A stretch of 11,842 nucleotides of DNA from NCBI GenBank assembly GCA_001970855.1, contig LSSN01000714.1, positions 3,274 to 15,115 on the forward strand. The letters are read 5' to 3'. Position numbers and translations under genes: made by a program. Every line of letters starts with the position of its first letter. Within the stretch, counting starts at the first letter, position 1. This document shows positions 8,594 through 11,842 of the stretch, piece after piece. This stretch comes from Smittium culicis. Lineage: Eukaryota; Kickxellomycota; Harpellomycetes; Harpellales; Legeriomycetaceae. The notes under the pieces were generated by a model. That model was not told the origin of the DNA. It did not search any database and saw nothing but the letters and a program-made list of their open reading frames with translations.

Positions 8594-8990
8594 GTATGTA
8601 TACTATTTGCTCTAATATATGGAAGATTCTTTGAGGAGCGGAACTTTCCCTATTAAAAATTTCCTTAGATCCAAAATTTATTTCGTTACTATAATCAACT
8701 AGAAATTATTATCAAATGGATTAAATAGATTAGCCAATAATTCTTAACTATTTCTGCTAGCAAATAGATTTCCTAGGTAATAAATGCTCCTCTCACTCTA
8801 CGAATCTCCCTATGTAAGTCAATAAATTGGCGAATCTTGGAATTTAGCTAGTTGGCACTACTTTATCGATAAAAAGCTTTCTACCAGTCATGATTGGGTT
8901 AAAATAAATATATATAACCCAATTTTAGTAAGATTGAGAAAAATAGTGAAAATAGAAATTTCAAGTTTAATATAAGCTATAAATGTTTAT
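8594..8990 (+). other. Open-frame fragments in one phase, with an inverted repeat
   Basis: One + phase starts at ATG 8619 (MEDSLRSGTFPIKNFLRSK) and continues to TAA 8973-8975, crossing five stops. The last piece, 8826-8972, is 49 codons (contains SWNLASWHYFIDKKLSTSHD). The number of stops is only about half of what I would expect by chance, so a heavily decayed gene is possible but unproven. Within it, ATTGGGTTA (8893-8901) and TAACCCAAT (8915-8923) form a perfect 9-bp inverted repeat around a 13-base spacer. Confidence 0.2.
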
Positions 8991-9110
8991 TTTTGACTAT
9001 TTTTGCAAAGCTGCGCTTTAATTTGACTATCTTTACAATTTCCCTTCAATTTTGAATAGCTTTGCAATTTTCCAATGGATTTTTTAATATTTTTGCATTT
9101 ACCCCCAATA
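8991..9110 (+). repeat. Degenerate tandem repeat, four units of about 30 bp
   Basis: Four successive blocks start near 8991, 9021, 9051 and 9081 and share a core close to TTTGACTATCTTTGCAATTT followed by a C-rich end. Units 2 and 3 match at 19 of 23 core positions, units 1 and 2 at 15 of the first 18, and unit 4 is more diverged. The regular 29-31 base spacing supports an old tandem duplication rather than chance similarity. The flanks do not continue the pattern. The string GACTATTTTTG of unit 1 (8995-9005) reappears exactly 300 bases later at 9295-9305, inside the candidate miniature element. Confidence 0.5.
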
Positions 9111-9273
9111 AAAACCCACAAGTTTTTTACAAGAACTTAGGCTTTGCCGAAATTCAAAGTAATGTATTGTAAAATTATACGCTATTAAGTGTATTACAAC
9201 ATTAATATAACTTTCGAGAATTTACCGTTAGCCTATTAATTTTTTAACGCTTATAAATTACTTTTTTTCGCTA

Positions 9274-9469
9274 TTAACCCTTTCCCGGGAAGTAGACTAT
9301 TTTTGAACCACCAAGTATAGCTAATTGCATTCAATAAATTTAATATAATTCCGAGACGCAAATAATTATTCGATCGTTGAATATTAGCAGCAAATAAAAA
9401 GACTGATTTTAAATCACTGGCGAATCATTAAATTCAATTTTTAAAGAGCGTTGGACGAGAAAGGGTTAA
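9274..9469. mobile_element. Candidate piggyBac-type miniature inverted-repeat element
   Basis: A 188-bp segment (9278-9465) is bounded on both sides by TTAA (9274-9277 and 9466-9469). Its left end is CCCTTTCCCG and its right end, read on the other strand, is CCCTTTCTCG, so 9 of 10 terminal bases match and the first 7 are identical. TTAA duplication with termini beginning CCC is the signature of piggyBac-family elements. The segment is too short for a transposase and has no open frame of note, so it would be a non-autonomous miniature element. The inverted repeat is short, and only one copy is visible in this window, so chance cannot be excluded. Confidence 0.45.
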
Positions 9470-11193
9470 CTAGAATTCCGATATACTATTTTTTTTAACA
9501 GAGAGCTTGCTTTCTCATATATCAATCCAATTATATTTTAAAATAACCTTAATTTTTATAACTGTAACCAATTATTATAAATACTATTCCCATTAAACAA
9601 TATAAAAAAAAAATTATCCACGAGTTTTCTATGGCGATTTTATTCTTTCTAGCTCAGAATTTATGATTATAAGTAGTTTTATTTATTATAATATTTTCAA
9701 AATATTCAAAATAATTTACTAAAAAAAGAGTGAAAATATAATTAATAATTGAAATTAGTAATTGTGAAATTTATGTGGTGTATGCTATCATGGGAATGAT
9801 ATTCGCCAATTTTAAAAAAAGTAATTCTTATTGTACTATATCTCATTCTGCGTTTTTAGTTAAATTATATGATTTTATTTGTAATCTGTAAGGATATAAA
9901 TAATAGTTAATTGATATCAATCATTGTATACACAAATAAGCTTTGAAAACTTTTTCTTTAATCTCGGTACAATAATATTTTAAAAAGTATGATAAATAAA
10001 TTATTTTTTACTTAATAGAAACTAAAAAGCTTAAAAGAAAGTCTTCAGAATTATGCTATTTATAGCAATGTTTTTCAGGGAATTACTTTATTAAATGAAA
10101 ATCTTCGATTCTTAATAACTATGTACTATAAGTTTATTCATAGGCACCTATAGCGTTTTTTATAGCTGACGAATTATGATAGAGAGCTGAGTTATATTCG
10201 TTTTCAATTTTGACAGGAAAAGTAATCATAAGAAATAACTTTTATTTAAATTTGGTATTCTTTTATTGAAATTTATATATTTTATATTTTTATATATAAT
10301 CTCTAGATAAGAGGGTATAAAATCGATTTTATTATAAAATAATTAAAGAAAAGTGTAAAAAAAAGCGCAAAAAGTAGGCATAAAGCACTTACAACACTTT
10401 ATTCAGATGAAATCCAATTAAACTTTTTCTTTCTTTTTTGTGCTTGGCTTATTTTCATTTATTTGTTGAAATGGTAGATTATAAAACCATTAAAAAAATT
10501 ACAGTTTATGGTATCAAATATTCTTCTTTAACTATACGTTAAATATCAGATAAGCGGGATATCTAGGTATTCGATTTTTTATAATAAGAAATCAAACAGA
10601 TCCTAAAAAATATCCTAAAAAATTAGATAAGTTAGCCTTATTTTTTTAATGTAGTAATTTCTGGAGTTTTAGTCAACGCTTATAAATTGTTAGAACAACA
10701 TAAATTAATTTAAACAAAAATTTGACCATTAAAAGCTTAGACACAAAATCTATCCGGTATTTGATTTTCTAAACATTTAAATATTAAAATATAAATTTTC
10801 AAATGCTATATGGGAGATTATTTATGAAGGAGTCATTTTATAGTGATAAGTGTTGCAGTGTAGGAATTTGAATTAAAAAATTATAGCCAATGAGCAAAAT
10901 AATTAATTTTTTATAGCAAATAAAAATTTTACAATTAAAAGAATTAATAGAAAAAACGAAACGCCTTTTCAATGTCGCCAATAACATTTGCATTTTTTAT
11001 TGTACAAGCCAATAATATTAAACTGCAACAAAGTGCTCTCTTCGTTCAGAATCCCCCATATTTTAATTAAAATTTATAGAGTATTGAGCACTAAATTTGT
11101 ATTTTTTTAATGCAATTAATTTAAATATATAAATAAAGGATTAGACATTCAGAAATTACCAATTTATACCACAGAATAAATAATCATAGTAGA
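9470..11193. other. AT-rich non-coding stretch with minor repeats
   Basis: No gene or RNA gene is supported. Small structures are a 12-bp perfect tandem duplication ATCCTAAAAAAT at 10600-10623, and a 14-bp string AACGCTTATAAATT at 10675-10688 that also occurs at 9246-9259. There is also a 32-codon + frame at 10917-11015 after an acceptor-like TTTTTATAG (contains LKELIEKTKRLFNVANN). The last is exon-like in composition but short enough to be chance. Confidence 0.5.
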
Positions 11194-11218
11194 TTTTATG
11201 TTTTATGTTTTATGTTTT
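11194..11218. repeat. Short (TTTTATG) heptamer repeat
   Basis: Three perfect copies of TTTTATG and a partial TTTT form a 25-base run. Its unit length equals that of the left-edge array, which suggests the same slippage-type expansion process on a small scale. Confidence 0.85.
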
Positions 11219-11493
11219 GATTTTTTGATAAATATAAATGAATTAATCTATATTATGTAAGCATTAATCAGTGTATAACACCTAGAGAATTTAGTAAAAA
11301 ATTAGTTTAAAAATTTATAGCATTTCTTTATAAACTAATCAAAAAAGCTCTTTAGAAAAGAATAAATATCTTATTACTGCAGTTTAATGAGCACTGTAAA
11401 AAAATTAGCTCGCCATACAACCCAATTGAAAAAGCAACATTAAAAAATGTTTAAAGTAATAAATTTACTACTGATTTTGGATATTATCTATGT

Positions 11494-11842
11494 TATAAGG
11501 ATATAAGGATATAAGGATATAAGGATATAAGGATATAAGGATATAAGGATATAAGGATATAAGGATATAAGGATATAAGGATATAAGGATATAAGGATAT
11601 AAGGATATAAGGATATAAGGATATAAGGATATAAGGATATAAGGATATAAGGATATAAGGATATAAGGATATAAGGATATAAGGATATAAGGATATAAGG
11701 ATATAAGGATATAAGGATATAAGGATATAAGGATATAAGGATATAAGGATATAAGGATATAAGGATATAAGGATATAAGGATATAAGGATATAAGGATAT
11801 AAGGATATAAGGATATAAGGATATAAGGATATAAGGATATAA
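11494..11842. repeat. Perfect (ATATAAGG) tandem array at the right edge
   Basis: From 11501 to the last base the octamer ATATAAGG is repeated 42 times plus six bases with no change; a partial unit TATAAGG precedes it from 11494. The array runs off the contig, so its real length is unknown. The + strand has TAA in every frame; the - strand (CCTTATAT) is stop-free in all frames but lacks Met, so no protein is implied. The unit differs in length and sequence from the left-edge array and is not its reverse complement, so the two are not a telomere pair. Confidence 0.98.

Noticed and set aside
1..11842. CRISPR array reading of the terminal repeats
   Set aside because: The repeats are head-to-tail without spacers, and no cas-like gene is present.
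1..11842. tRNA or rRNA genes
   Set aside because: I looked for GTTCGA-type B-box cores and cloverleaf pairing; the few GTTCGAT strings (near 520 and 1521) have no matching A-box or stems. No rRNA-like G+C-balanced block is present.

Overview
The window looks like an AT-rich nuclear contig from a eukaryote, by eye about four fifths A+T. It holds one confident protein gene, and both ends lie inside perfect short-unit tandem arrays. The gene is a single-exon glutathione S-transferase of the omega-like, cysteine-type group on the + strand (6470-7147). It ends on TGA, which argues against genetic codes that reassign that codon. There is no operon structure, no Shine-Dalgarno pattern and very long non-coding flanks, so I do not read this as bacterial. 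The form of the GST (the CPFAHR box and the NKPEWY and KVPA segments) and the base composition make an early-diverging, zygomycete-type fungus my best guess, with low confidence and from recollection of the family only.

Layout: 1-354 is a (GATAGTT) array; 355-6469 is about 6.1 kb of AT-rich DNA without a convincing gene; 6470-7147 is the GST; 7148-11493 is about 4.3 kb of AT-rich DNA; 11494-11842 is an (ATATAAGG) array. The two arrays differ in unit, are perfect, run off the contig and are almost the same length (354 and 349 bp). This suggests the contig ends because assembly failed in repeats, and that neither end is a telomere.

The non-coding DNA is not featureless. Upstream of the GST, 5980-6290 is a G+C-enriched island with long open frames on both strands and a hairpin containing a TTACTAA box. 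It may be a remnant of a mobile element or a decayed exon. Downstream, 8991-9110 is a decayed four-copy tandem repeat of about 30 bp. At 9274-9469 there is a candidate piggyBac-type miniature element: TTAA on both sides, CCCTTTC at one end and GAAAGGG at the other. Weaker coding-like traces lie at 962-1323, 4233-4346, 4970-5110, 5677-5889 and 8259-8593. With stops expected about every 11 codons at this composition, most of these could be chance.

The GST probably acts alone as a cytosolic thiol transferase, dehydroascorbate reductase or detoxification enzyme; nothing beside it forms a pathway with it. I found no convincing new multi-gene system. The best leads are the candidate miniature transposon, the island upstream of the GST and the two edge arrays.
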